A stretch of 64,000 bases of DNA, taken from Streptomyces deccanensis. Its GTDB lineage: Bacteria; Actinomycetota; Actinomycetes; Streptomycetales; Streptomycetaceae. The DNA lies in NCBI RefSeq assembly GCF_022385335.1, contig NZ_CP092431.1, positions 6,138,001-6,202,000 on the forward strand. Direction: 5' to 3'. The translations under genes were made by a program, and so were the position numbers. Shown here in pieces: positions 47,060 to 54,826 of this stretch (positions are counted from its first letter, which is position 1; every line of letters starts with the position of its first letter). The notes under the pieces were generated by a model that worked only from the letters and a program-made list of their open reading frames with translations, ran no database searches and was not told the origin of the DNA.

Positions 47060-47975
47060 GTGCCTCCTGGGCCTCGGCTGTGGCGGTGACGGGGGCGGCC
47101 GGTGCCGCCGCGGTCCGGGCGGTCCGGGTGGGCCGGGGCGGCCGGCTCCCGGCGGTGTACGACGTGCGGGGCAGCCAGTGCGTCAGCCGGCGGCCGATCA
47201 GCTCGACGGCGGTCGACGTCAGCCACCCCAGGACGCCGATCGTGGCCATGCCGACGAAGACGCCGGGGTAGTTGACGACGGTGTAGTCCTGCCAGGTGCG
47301 GTAGCCGACGCCGTACTGTCCGGAGATCATCTCGGCGGAGATCACACAGATCCACGAGACGCCGATGCCGACCGACAGGCCGCCGAAGATGCCCGGCAGC
47401 GCGCCCGGCAGGACCACCGAGGCGAGCACCCGCCACCGGCCGCCGCCCATGGTGCGGACCGCCTCCTCCCACACCGGGGTCAGGGCGCGGACCGCGTGCC
47501 GGGTGGAGACCAGGACCGGGAAGAACGCGGCGGTGAAGGTGATGAAGACGATGCCCTGCTCGTTCGAGGGGAACAGCAGGATCGCCACCGGGACCAGGGC
47601 GATCGCCGGGATGGGCCGGACCACCTCCAGGACCGGCCCGAGCGTGTCCTCGGCCAGGCGCGAGCGGGCGACGAGGATCCCGACGGCCACCCCCGCCACC
47701 GCCGCCAGCAGGAAGCCGGTGAGGATGCGGGTGAGGCTGTCGGTGAGGTCCGTCCAGTAGTCCGGCCCGGTCACCCGGTCCGCGAAGGCGTGCGCCACGT
47801 CCGTGACCGTCGGGAACTGCGAGAACCGCAGCCACACGTCGACGTCCTGGCTGGTCAGCAGCTGCCAGATGCCGAGGGCGGCGATCAGGGACAGCGCGCG
47901 CAGGGCGTAGCGGGCGGCGGGCCGGGAGCCGGGGCTCCGTACGCGCCGGGCGCCGGTTTTCGCGGGGCGGCTCAC
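47040..47975 (-). CDS. ABC transporter permease (SsuC/TauC type)
   Basis: A 311-residue inner-membrane permease with about six TM helices and the cytoplasmic EAA loop 'AVRTMGGGRWRVLASVVLPGALPGIFGGLSVGIGVSW', as in the SsuC/TauC/NrtB family ('SRLAEDTLGPVLEVVRPIPAIALVPVAILLF' is also characteristic). It starts within the last codons of the binding-protein gene (4-bp ATGA overlap) and ends inside the ATPase gene. The C-terminal tail after the last TM is Ala/Thr/Pro-rich. Likely substrates are sulfonates, nitrate, taurine or similar anions. Confidence 0.92.
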   Translation of the reverse strand: MSRPAKTGARRVRSPGSRPAARYALRALSLIAALGIWQLLTSQDVDVWLRFSQFPTVTDVAHAFADRVTGPDYWTDLTDSLTRILTGFLLAAVAGVAVGILVARSRLAEDTLGPVLEVVRPIPAIALVPVAILLFPSNEQGIVFITFTAAFFPVLVSTRHAVRALTPVWEEAVRTMGGGRWRVLASVVLPGALPGIFGGLSVGIGVSWICVISAEMISGQYGVGYRTWQDYTVVNYPGVFVGMATIGVLGWLTSTAVELIGRRLTHWLPRTSYTAGSRPPRPTRTARTAAAPAAPVTATAEAQEARDEHLV

Positions 47976-49321
47976 GACGCCCGGTCCAGGGCGGCGGCGT
48001 AGGTGATGATCTCGGCGCCGTCATGTCCGGCGACGTAGGCCTTCGCCGTGGCCGGGGCGACAAAGGGGAGGAGCTGGTCCCCGTCGGCCACCCAGACCGC
48101 CTTGTCGGCGAACCACTGGGTGCCGGTCGTGGCGTCCGGGACGTACGCGGCACGGATGCCGTCCTTGTGCGCGGCGACGTGGGCGAGGAGTTCGGCGGGC
48201 GTCTTGAACTCCTCGGTCTTCGTCGCGCCCTTGGGCCAGACCTCACCGGCGGCCGGCGCCGGAGCGGCGGCGAGCCTCTTGTCGTAGGACGCGCCGAGCG
48301 CCTCACGCACGTAGTGGTCGTCGACGAAGGCGTCCACGTCCACGTCTCCGGTCAGCTTCGCGGCCTTGAGGATCGGGACGTCCTTCTTCAGGGCGGCGAT
48401 CAGTTCGGGCTTGAGCGAGGGGTCGAAGGTCGCGATGCCCTGGGCGCCGTTGTAGAGGTAGACGACCTCGGCCGGCAGCCCGGTGGCGTCGGCGACCTTC
48501 TCGGCGGCCTCGACGGGGTGTTCGTCGAGGTAGTCCGTGGCCTTGGCCTGGGCGCGCAGAAAGGCCTCCAGGACAGCGGGCCGCTGCTTCGCGAAGTCCT
48601 CGCGCGCGGTGACGCCGTGGAAGGTGGGTAGGTCCAGCTGCGCCCCGTCGTACAGGGCCTTCGCCTTGCCCTGGTACGTCAGCAGTCCGGGCCAGGCCAC
48701 GAACTGCGACAGCGCGTCCGCACTGCCCGCCGTGAGCGAGGAGGCGCCGACCGCCGGCTGCTGGTTGAGCTTCTCGATGTCCTTGTCGGCGTCGAGGCCG
48801 GCGTCCTTCAGCGCCCGTACGAGGGTGCCGTCCGCCGCCGATCCGACGCTCGTGGAGACCTTCTTGCCCTTCAGGTCGGCCAGCGTGCCCAGCTTCGAGT
48901 CGGGTGCCGTGACGATGGTGTTGAGTCCGCCGCGGAGGTTGTAGCCGGTGGCGGCGACCAGCCGGGTGGGCTTGCCGAGCTGCTTGCCGCGGGCGGCGTT
49001 GAGCAGCAGCGGGAAGTCGCCCATCGAACCGATGTCTATCTTCCCGGCGGTCATCTGGGCGGTGATGGGAGCGCCGGTCGCGTAGTCCTGCCAGTCGACC
49101 TTGTACGTGGTCTTCCCGCCCAGCGCGTTCAGCTCGTCCTCGAAGTAGCCGAGGGAGCGCAGCAGGGTGCCGGCGGTGACGGTGTTGATGGTCTTCGACT
49201 GGTAGCCGACGGTCACGGTGACGGTCCCGCCGTCCGCCGCGCTGCCGCTGCCGGTGCCGCAACCGGCCAGGGCCAGCGGCAGCAGGAGGGCGGCGGGCAG
49301 GACGAATCCTCTGTTCTTCAT
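47972..49321 (-). CDS. ABC transporter substrate-binding lipoprotein with NosL-like C-terminal domain
   Basis: A 449-residue lipoprotein. The signal ends in a clear lipobox 'LAGC' (Cys21). Residues about 35-330 form an SsuA/NMT1-type periplasmic-binding fold ('VTVGYQSKTINTVTAGTLLRSLGYFEDE', 'IDIGSMGDFPLLLNAARG', 'LADLKGKKVSTSVGSAADGTLV'). The last 85 residues ('GIRAAYVPDATTGTQWFADKAVWV' through 'LPFVAPATAKAYVAGHDGAEIITYAAAL') resemble the NosL copper-chaperone fold in strand order but lack obvious Cys/Met metal ligands. Such a tail is unusual on a binding protein and may contact a redox partner. It lies between the ferredoxin gene (24-bp gap) and the permease gene. Confidence 0.88.
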   Translation of the reverse strand: MKNRGFVLPAALLLPLALAGCGTGSGSAADGGTVTVTVGYQSKTINTVTAGTLLRSLGYFEDELNALGGKTTYKVDWQDYATGAPITAQMTAGKIDIGSMGDFPLLLNAARGKQLGKPTRLVAATGYNLRGGLNTIVTAPDSKLGTLADLKGKKVSTSVGSAADGTLVRALKDAGLDADKDIEKLNQQPAVGASSLTAGSADALSQFVAWPGLLTYQGKAKALYDGAQLDLPTFHGVTAREDFAKQRPAVLEAFLRAQAKATDYLDEHPVEAAEKVADATGLPAEVVYLYNGAQGIATFDPSLKPELIAALKKDVPILKAAKLTGDVDVDAFVDDHYVREALGASYDKRLAAAPAPAAGEVWPKGATKTEEFKTPAELLAHVAAHKDGIRAAYVPDATTGTQWFADKAVWVADGDQLLPFVAPATAKAYVAGHDGAEIITYAAALDRAS

Positions 49322-49345
49322 GGGAGTGCGGACCTCTCGGCGATC

Positions 49346-49573
49346 TCAGCGGAGCAGATAGGGCATGTTGACCGTGACGGCGCCCGTGGGGCAGCGGGCG
49401 GCGCACGGGCCGCAGTACCAGCACTCGTCGACGTGCATGTAGGCCTTGCCGTTGCTCTCGTCGATGGCCAGGGAGTCCAGCGGGCACATGTCCACACAGA
49501 GGGTGCAGCCGTCGATGCACTTCGACTCGTCGATGGTCACGGGCACGTCGGCCCGCTGGGGCGCCAAAGCCAT
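49346..49573 (-). CDS. AprB-like 2x[4Fe-4S] ferredoxin
   Basis: A 75-residue ferredoxin with two 4Fe-4S cluster motifs: Cys19, Cys23, Cys26 and Cys30 ('KCIDGCTLCVDMCP', with a CxxxC first spacing), and Cys51, Cys54, Cys57 and Cys61 ('ECWYCGPCAARCPTGAV'). The second motif closely matches the beta subunit of adenylylsulfate reductase ('CWxCxxCxxxCP'). The N-terminal 'VTIDESKCIDG' and short C-terminal 'NMPYLLR' are family-like; full AprB is twice as long. It is 24 bp upstream of the binding protein and 38 bp downstream of the GntR gene, and likely passes electrons to or from the flavoprotein at the end of the operon. Confidence 0.9.
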   Translation of the reverse strand: MALAPQRADVPVTIDESKCIDGCTLCVDMCPLDSLAIDESNGKAYMHVDECWYCGPCAARCPTGAVTVNMPYLLR

Positions 49574-49611
49574 GGCTGTCTCCAGGGAGGGGCGGAACAG
49601 GGGTTACGGGT

Positions 49612-50427
49612 TCACCGCGAGCGGTGCAGCAGGCCGCTCATCGAGATGCGGTCGCCGCGGAAGCGGATGAACTCCAGGTCGACGGGGCGGCCGTCGGCGA
49701 GGTGGGTGAGCCGTTCCAGCATCAGGACGGCTGAGCCGCGCGGGGCTTCGAGCACGGCGGCGGAGTGGGTGTCGGCGTTCACCGCCTCCAGGGTGATCTC
49801 GGCGTGCCCCAGGGCACTGCCGGTGATCGCCTCCAGCAGGCGGAAGACGTCGGTGTTCTCCAGGTCGGCGCCGAGGAGCGCCGTGCCGAGGTCGAGGGGG
49901 CCGAGGGTGAGCGGGATGTAGGTGAGGTCGAGGGAGAGGGGGAGGCCGTTCAGGCGGCGCAGACGTTCGATGTAGAGGACGTCGGTGCCGGGCGGGACGT
50001 GCAGGCGGTCGGCCACGGGGGTGGGGGCCGGGGCGGGGCCCATGGTGCGGACCTCGTTGCTGACCGTGCCGTGTTCGCGGAGGGTTTCCGCGAGGCCCAT
50101 CAGACGGTCCAGGCCGTGCGGGTACTTCCGGGCGACGACGACGGTGCCGACGCCCGGGAAGCGTTCCACGAGCCCTTCGGCGCGCAGCAGGTCCAGGGCC
50201 TCGCGCACGGTGTTGCGGGTGGCGCGGTAGTCGGTGGCGAGGGTGGACTCGTGGGGAAGCGTGCCGTCCGCGTAGCCGCCGCTGAGGAGCTGACGGCGCA
50301 GCAGATCGGCGAGCTGCCGCGCCTGGTCCGCCCGCAGCCGGCGCCGCGCGCGGTGGGCGGCGACGGTGGTCGCGCCCTGCCCTGCGTGGTCCCGGACACG
50401 GTCGGTGGATGGCATGTTTCGAACCAT
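49612..50427 (-). CDS. GntR family regulator with UTRA domain (HutC subfamily)
   Basis: A 271-residue regulator. A winged helix-turn-helix ('ADQARQLADLLRRQLLSGGYADGTLPHESTLATDYRATRNTVREALDLLRAEGLVERFPGVGT', about 33-95) is followed by a UTRA ligand-binding domain (about 115-265). UTRA domains bind small metabolites and release the DNA. It is the first gene of the operon and ends 38 bp before the ferredoxin gene, so autoregulation is likely. ATG 50427 is the longest start; ATG 50415 is possible. An inverted repeat, ACCAT-N6-ATGGT, spans the start codon. Confidence 0.9.
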   Translation of the reverse strand: MVRNMPSTDRVRDHAGQGATTVAAHRARRRLRADQARQLADLLRRQLLSGGYADGTLPHESTLATDYRATRNTVREALDLLRAEGLVERFPGVGTVVVARKYPHGLDRLMGLAETLREHGTVSNEVRTMGPAPAPTPVADRLHVPPGTDVLYIERLRRLNGLPLSLDLTYIPLTLGPLDLGTALLGADLENTDVFRLLEAITGSALGHAEITLEAVNADTHSAAVLEAPRGSAVLMLERLTHLADGRPVDLEFIRFRGDRISMSGLLHRSR

Positions 50428-50438
50428 ACCGAAATGGT
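50423..50438. promoter_or_regulatory. Inverted repeat at the GntR start codon, possible operator
   Basis: ACCAT-N6-ATGGT is symmetric and overlaps the start codon of the GntR gene, a place where an autoregulator could block its own transcription. The arms are short (5 bp), so chance occurrence is possible. Confidence 0.35.
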
Positions 50439-50586
50439 GGGGAAAGCAATGTTGCCGGAGTGTTGCGCCATCTGAGGAGGTGTCGAGGAGGGTGCTGACC
50501 TGCGCTTACGTGGGGACGGGGGCAAGATCTGCCACCGGTTTGTCCAAGGGGTGGGAACGCGGCTCCGATGGCTGGGACGCGCCGGT

Positions 50587-51837
50587 CTACTCCGGGGCCG
50601 CCACCACCCGCCCCGTGACCTCGCCCAGCCCCACCTTCGTGCTGCCCGGCCCCGGCGCCCATGCCGTGAGGGTCACCTCGTCGCCGTCCTCCAGGAACGT
50701 GCGGCTGCCGGTCGGGAGGTCGAGGGGGTCGCGCCCGTTCCAGGTGAGTTCCAGCAGGGAGCCCCGCTGGTCGGGCGCGGCCCCGCTGACCGTGCCGGAG
50801 CCGTAGAGGTCGCCGGTGCGCAGGGACGCGCCGTTCACGGTGAGATGGGCCAGCTGCTGCGCGGCCGTCCAGTACATCGTGGCGAAGGGCGGCTCCGAGA
50901 CGACGTGCCCGTTGACCGCGACGCTGATCCGCAGGTCGTACCCCCCGGGGTCGATGTCCGGCGCGGAGTCGTCCAGGTACGGCAGCAGCGGATGCGTGCG
51001 CTCCGGCGGTGCCACCCGCGCCTCCTCCAGCGCCTCCAGCGGCGTGACCCAGGCCGAGACCGACGTCGCGAACGACTTCCCGAGGAACGGCCCGAGCGGA
51101 ACGTACTCCCAGGCCTGGAGATCACGCGCCGACCAGTCGTTGAGGAGGCACACCCCGAAGACGTGGTCGCGGAAGTCCGCGAGCCCCACCGGACGCCCCC
51201 GCTCGGACGGCACGCCGACCACGAAGCCGACCTCCGCCTCGATGTCCAGCCGCACGGACGGCCCGAACACGGGCACCGGATCGGTCGGCGCCTTGCGCTG
51301 CCCGGCCGGCCGTACGACCTCCGCGCCGGACACGACGACCGTGCCGGACCGGCCGTGGTAACCGATGGGGAGGTGCTTCCAGTTCGGCGTCAGCGGATCC
51401 GGCGCGTCGGGACGGAAGATGCGGCCCACGTTCCGGGCGTGGTTCTCGGAGGCGTAGAAGTCGACGTAGTCGGCCACCTCGAAGGGCAGGTGCGGGGTGA
51501 CCGAGGACAGCGGGTGGAAGTACGGCGCGATCGTCTCCCGGTGCGAGGGCACCGTCAGCCATGCCGTCAGGGCCCGCCGCAGGTCGGACCAGGCCGTGCG
51601 GCCCGCCGCCAGCAGGGGGTTCAGCGTGGGGTGCGCCAGCAGCGCGGCGTAGGGGGAGCCGAGGGCGTGCGCCGCCGCGGCGGCGTCCAGTACGTGATCG
51701 CCGAGACGGACCCCGACGGTACGAGGTGCTCCGGACGCGCCGAGGGAGAAGACGCCGTAGGGGAGGTTGTGCGGACCGAAGGGGTGGCCCTCGGGGACGT
51801 CGAAGGGGTGACCCTCGGGGACATCGAAGGGGGGCAT
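50587..51837 (-). CDS. fahA: Fumarylacetoacetase
   Basis: A 416-residue member of the FAH family. The N-terminal SH3-like domain and the C-terminal hydrolase domain ('DYVDFYASENHARNVGRIFRPD', 'PIGYHGRSGTVVVSG', 'LDIEAEVGFVVG', 'LLNDWSARDLQAWEYVPLGPFLGKSFATSVSAWV') match fumarylacetoacetases of tyrosine/homogentisate catabolism, which split 4-fumarylacetoacetate into fumarate and acetoacetate. Metal ligands (Asp, two Glu, Asp) are in these segments. The first 20 residues hold a duplicated 'FDVPEGHP' coded by a 24-bp tandem repeat. No other homogentisate genes are adjacent. A GAGG SD precedes the ATG. It is divergent from the ATP-grasp gene. Confidence 0.94.
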   Translation of the reverse strand: MPPFDVPEGHPFDVPEGHPFGPHNLPYGVFSLGASGAPRTVGVRLGDHVLDAAAAAHALGSPYAALLAHPTLNPLLAAGRTAWSDLRRALTAWLTVPSHRETIAPYFHPLSSVTPHLPFEVADYVDFYASENHARNVGRIFRPDAPDPLTPNWKHLPIGYHGRSGTVVVSGAEVVRPAGQRKAPTDPVPVFGPSVRLDIEAEVGFVVGVPSERGRPVGLADFRDHVFGVCLLNDWSARDLQAWEYVPLGPFLGKSFATSVSAWVTPLEALEEARVAPPERTHPLLPYLDDSAPDIDPGGYDLRISVAVNGHVVSEPPFATMYWTAAQQLAHLTVNGASLRTGDLYGSGTVSGAAPDQRGSLLELTWNGRDPLDLPTGSRTFLEDGDEVTLTAWAPGPGSTKVGLGEVTGRVVAAPE

Positions 51838-52030
51838 CGGGGGGTGCCTCGCTCTCGTGCGTTCCGTCGTACCTCTGGTCGCGGCTCACGTTACGGGGCG
51901 GTGCCAAGATCGGGGAGTGTCTAAAGAGTTCGCAATGTCCTGATAGGGGAGGGTCGGAAGGAAAGGTTCCGGCTTAGCGTCCTCTGGGGGACTACGGACG
52001 GGGTGGGTCCGGGTCCGGTAGGGGGGACAC

Positions 52031-53308
52031 GTGGGGGGACCCGTGGCCATGGGTACTTGGGGTGCGCCGGTACAGGCGGACCGAGGCGTTCCGGGGCTCG
52101 TCGTGAAGCTCGGCGACTATCCGCTGCACCACGGCGGCGTCGGAGCCATCCGCAGCCTGGGCCGGCTCGGCGTGCCGATGTACGCGATCACGGAGGACCG
52201 GTACACACCGGCCGCCGCCTCGCGCTATCTGCGACGCGCGTTCGTGTGGCCGACCACCGGGACGGAGGAGCCCGAGTGGCTGGTGGACGGACTGCTGCGC
52301 ATCGGCCGGCGCATAGGACGGCCCACCGTGCTCATCCCCACCGACGAGGAGGCCGCGGTGCTCATCGCCGAGCACCAGGAGGAGCTCGCGACCCGCTTCC
52401 TCTTCCCCCGCGTCGACGCCAAGCTCCCGCGCCGCCTCGCCAGCAAACAGGGGCTGCACGAACTCTGCGTGGAACACGGCATCGCGAGCCCCGCCAGCGC
52501 GTTCCCGCAGTCGTACGCGGACGTGGAACGGTTCGCGGAGACCGCCCGCTTCCCCGTCGTGGCCAAGAACCGGGAGGCGTTCGAACGGCGCAGGCAGCCC
52601 GCGGTGAACGGGACGACCCGCATCGCCGACCGGCAGTGCCTGCTGCGGCTGGCCCGCGGCTGGGGCGAGCGGCCCGGGGTGATCCTCCAGGAGTACCTGC
52701 CCCGCGAGGACGCCGAGGACTGGATCGTGCACGCCTGCTTCGACGCGGACTCCACCCCCCTCGCGATGTTCACCGGGGTGAAGGTGCGGTCGTGGCCGCC
52801 GCACGCGGGGATGACGGCGAACGCGTACGTCGTCGACAACCCCGAACTCGCCGACATCGCCGCCCGGTTCATCAAACAGATCGGGTTCACGGGGGTCATC
52901 GACCTCGACCTGCGGTTCGACCGACGGGACGGGCGGTACAAGCTGCTGGACTTCAACCCGCGGATGGGCGCGCAGTTCCGGCTGTTCGAGAACGAGGCCG
53001 GGATCGACGTCGTACGCGCCATGCACCTCGATCTGACCGGACGCCCGGTGCCGGAGGGAGAACAACTCGCCGGGCGGCGGTACATCGTGGAGAACATCGA
53101 TCTGCCGGCCCTGCTCGCCTACCGGCGCAGCGGTTACACCACCCCGCACGCGCCGCCGCGCGCGAGCGGTACGGAGCTGGCGTGGCTCGCGGGTGACGAC
53201 CCGCTGCCGTTCCTCACGATGCTCGCCCGCTTCGTACGGCCGGGTGCGAAGCATCTCTACCAGCTGTGGCGGGACAACCGCCTCGGCAACACCCATGTGC
53301 GCCCCTAG
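52031..53308 (+). CDS. ATP-grasp family ligase (carboxylate-amine ligase-like)
   Basis: A 425-residue ATP-grasp protein. An N-terminal Rossmann-like part ('LVVKLGDYPLHHGGVGAIRSLGRLGVPMYAITED') is followed by the ATP-grasp core: 'FPVVAKN' (first Lys), 'GVILQEYLPREDAEDWIVHACFD', and the Mg-binding 'YKLLDFNPRMGAQFRLFENEAG'. Such enzymes join a carboxylate to an amine or thiol through an acyl phosphate; the best-known relatives include D-aspartate ligase-like and peptide-type ligases. The substrate is unknown. Start GTG 52031 has a GGGGGG SD; ATG 52049 is an alternative. The FAD oxidoreductase follows 65 bp later on the same strand, so the two may act in one small pathway. Confidence 0.82.
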   Translation: MGGPVAMGTWGAPVQADRGVPGLVVKLGDYPLHHGGVGAIRSLGRLGVPMYAITEDRYTPAAASRYLRRAFVWPTTGTEEPEWLVDGLLRIGRRIGRPTVLIPTDEEAAVLIAEHQEELATRFLFPRVDAKLPRRLASKQGLHELCVEHGIASPASAFPQSYADVERFAETARFPVVAKNREAFERRRQPAVNGTTRIADRQCLLRLARGWGERPGVILQEYLPREDAEDWIVHACFDADSTPLAMFTGVKVRSWPPHAGMTANAYVVDNPELADIAARFIKQIGFTGVIDLDLRFDRRDGRYKLLDFNPRMGAQFRLFENEAGIDVVRAMHLDLTGRPVPEGEQLAGRRYIVENIDLPALLAYRRSGYTTPHAPPRASGTELAWLAGDDPLPFLTMLARFVRPGAKHLYQLWRDNRLGNTHVRP

Positions 53309-53373
53309 CCCGTAGGGCCGCCGGCGCGCGTGACCACACGAAGTAGACATGAAGCGTCCTGGGGAGGGACTTC

Positions 53374-54576
53374 GTGATTCAACCGGTAGCAGTCATCGGT
53401 GCCGGGCCGTTCGGTCTGTCCACCGCCGCGCATCTGCGCGCGCACGGCATCCCGGTCCGTGTCTTCGGTGAACCCATGGTGAGCTGGCGGGACAACATGC
53501 CCGCCGGGATGTTGCTGAAGTCGACACCGGCGGCGTCGAACATCGACGCGCCGCAGCACGGCCACACCCTCGCCGACTACTGCGACGCGGCGGGCGTCCG
53601 ACGGCTGGTGACGGACGAGGACATCATCCCCGTCGAGACCTTCATCTCCTACGGCGAGTGGTTCCAGCAACGGCTCGTGCCCGACCTGGAACGGGTGCGC
53701 GTGGTCTCGGTGGACCGAGGCAGGAGCGGCGGCTTCGAACTGAAGCTGGACTCGGGCGAGTTGTTCACGGCACGGGCGGTCGTCGTGGCGAGCGGCCTGT
53801 TCGGGCTGGCGCACCTGCCGGCCGAGCTGGCGGGCGCGGCCGTGGACGGCCCCACCCCCCTGGGGCCCGTCTCGCACAGCTCCCAGCACGCCGACCTGAG
53901 CCGGTTCGAGGACAAGGACCTGATCGTCGTGGGCGCGGGGCAGTCCGCCCTGGAGACGGCGGTACTGGCGGCCGAGGCCGGCGCGCGGGTGCGGGTCGCC
54001 GCGCGCGGGCGGGGGGCCGTGGCCTTCGGCGCGCCCCCGTGGAAGCAGCCGAGGCTGCGCCCCGAGTCGCCGTTCGGACGGGCCTGGTCGCTGTGGGCGC
54101 TCAGCTACTACCCGCACCCCTACCGGTATCTGCCCGCCGCCACCCGGCACCACCTGGTCCGCCGGGTGCTGGGCCCGCTGGGGGCGTGGTGGCTGCGGGA
54201 CCGGTTCGAGGGCCGTGTGGAGGTGCGGGAGGTGGAGCGGGTCGTGCGGTCCGGCGTCATCGACGGACGTCCGGTCCTCGTGGTGCGCGAGCACGACGGC
54301 CGTACGGTCGAGATGGGCGCCGATCATGTCATCGCGGCGACGGGGTACCGGGTGGACCTCGGGGCGATGGGGTTCCTCGGGCACGAACTCCGTACGGAGC
54401 TGGGGACGAGCCGGGGGACGCCGGTGCTGGGGGCGGGGTTCCGGTCGTCGATCCCGGGGCTGTACTTCACGGGGTTGCCGGCGGCGGCGTCGTACGGGCC
54501 GGTGATGCGGTTCGTGTGCGGGACGGAGTTCGCTTCGCCTCGGTTGGCTCGGCATCTCGCTGCGGCGCATGGGTGA
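53374..54576 (+). CDS. FAD/NAD(P)-dependent oxidoreductase (flavin monooxygenase-like)
   Basis: A 400-residue flavoprotein. The first dinucleotide motif 'VAVIGAGPFGLSTAAHL' has GxGxxG at 9-14. The second Rossmann motif 'LIVVGAGQSALETAVLAAEAGARVRV' lies near 186-211, and 'HVIAATGYRVDLGAMGFL' is the ATG motif of class B flavin monooxygenases. It has the two-nucleotide (FAD plus NADPH) arrangement of N-hydroxylating and Baeyer-Villiger-like enzymes. The GTG start has a GGGAGGG SD. With the ATP-grasp gene 65 bp upstream it makes a two-gene unit of unknown product; substrate prediction is not possible. Confidence 0.85.
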   Translation: MIQPVAVIGAGPFGLSTAAHLRAHGIPVRVFGEPMVSWRDNMPAGMLLKSTPAASNIDAPQHGHTLADYCDAAGVRRLVTDEDIIPVETFISYGEWFQQRLVPDLERVRVVSVDRGRSGGFELKLDSGELFTARAVVVASGLFGLAHLPAELAGAAVDGPTPLGPVSHSSQHADLSRFEDKDLIVVGAGQSALETAVLAAEAGARVRVAARGRGAVAFGAPPWKQPRLRPESPFGRAWSLWALSYYPHPYRYLPAATRHHLVRRVLGPLGAWWLRDRFEGRVEVREVERVVRSGVIDGRPVLVVREHDGRTVEMGADHVIAATGYRVDLGAMGFLGHELRTELGTSRGTPVLGAGFRSSIPGLYFTGLPAAASYGPVMRFVCGTEFASPRLARHLAAAHG

Positions 54577-54630
54577 GTGAGGGGCCGGGTTCAGCTCGGG
54601 GGGTGCGGTGCGTCGCGGGGTGCCGGGCCG

Positions 54631-54665
54631 GTGGGGCTTCTCGCGCAGTTCCCCGCGCCCCTTTC
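54631..54665 (-). repeat. Dispersed intergenic repeat, copy D
   Basis: On the minus strand this is GGGGCGCGGGGAACTGCGCG followed by a diverged tail; it matches copies at 10729-10760 and 5468-5496. It lies in the 250-bp gap between the oxidoreductase and the HAD gene. Confidence 0.55.
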
Positions 54666-54780
54666 GAGGCCTGCGGCCGTCTCAAGGGGCATGCGCCCCG
54701 TACCGCCTCGCTGAACCCCCGTTCGGGAAAAGCGAGTTGACGTAGAGGGGGCTGGGGCGGTCGGGGGGCCGTACGTCGTC

Positions 54781-54797
54781 CGGTTCGGGTCGAACCG
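54781..54797. promoter_or_regulatory. Palindrome at the -35 position of the HAD gene
   Basis: CGGTTCG-GGT-CGAACCG is a perfect 7-bp inverted repeat located 18 bp upstream of a -10-like TATTCT (54815-54820). It could be an operator over the -35 region of a leaderless promoter. Confidence 0.45.
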
Positions 54798-54826
54798 ATG
54801 GGGCGTGGCATCCGTATTCTCTGATC

